Positions 13,835-13,887 of a stretch of DNA of 13,887 nt are shown here, in pieces (the stretch's first letter is position 1; each line of letters begins with the position of its first letter). Under the pieces are notes generated by a model that was not told the DNA's origin, did no database searches, and saw only the letters and a list, made by a program, of their open reading frames with translations. The DNA comes from Aquirufa sp. (GTDB lineage Bacteria; Bacteroidota; Bacteroidia; Cytophagales; Spirosomataceae). The stretch spans positions 1 through 13,887 of the forward strand of contig JAURHT010000044.1 of NCBI GenBank assembly GCA_030833145.1. Direction: 5' to 3'. Position numbers and translations under genes: made by a program.

Positions 13835-13887
13835 AAATAAAAATGTATTTATGAAAGATTTATTTTTTAAATTTTCATTAATTATCA

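Overview
The window looks like ordinary chromosomal sequence from a Bacteroidota bacterium, most likely of the Cytophagales type; the order is an inference. Three things point there. Several genes are preceded by the Bacteroidota -7 promoter box TAnnTTTG with little Shine-Dalgarno sequence. One secreted protein ends in what looks like a type IX secretion C-terminal sorting domain. The TPR-ribH gene pair, the RprY-like response regulator and the small DUF2795-type protein are all typical of this phylum. I see no rRNA, tRNA, CRISPR array, insertion sequence or phage gene, and no gap between genes exceeds about 135 bases.

Layout, left to right. Positions 1-1470 (minus strand) hold a glpF-glpK glycerol uptake operon, with glpK cut by the window edge. 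Positions 1558-4695 (plus) hold ruvB (Holliday junction helicase) followed after 9 bases by a secreted prolyl oligopeptidase; a bidirectional terminator at 4699-4730 follows. Positions 4752-5546 (minus) encode a secreted protein of unknown function with a T9SS-like tail. It diverges from a histidine kinase and an OmpR-type response regulator (5669-8039, plus). The 122-base divergent region carries two opposed -7 boxes and phased TGTTAA-like repeats between them. Positions 8036-11125 (minus) are a compact operon, ribH-lysC-serS (riboflavin, aspartate-family amino acids, seryl-tRNA). It lies behind a terminator that separates it from an upstream membrane-anchored TPR protein gene (11197-11874, minus). 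Positions 12008-13534 (plus) encode the FAD-dependent glycerol-3-phosphate dehydrogenase glpD. Positions 13537-13758 (minus) encode a small acidic DUF2795-type protein whose terminator lies inside the end of glpD.

How the genes fit together. GlpF admits glycerol, GlpK phosphorylates it, and GlpD oxidises glycerol-3-phosphate into glycolysis. The three genes are split to the two ends of the window with about 10.5 kb of unrelated genes between them. The most interesting unit is the two-component system with its divergent secreted protein. Its arrangement recalls cpxP-cpxRA of enterobacteria, but the protein is unrelated in sequence. I see no mobile or defence system. The rest is housekeeping or conserved metabolism, and I do not claim a new system beyond that candidate regulatory module.
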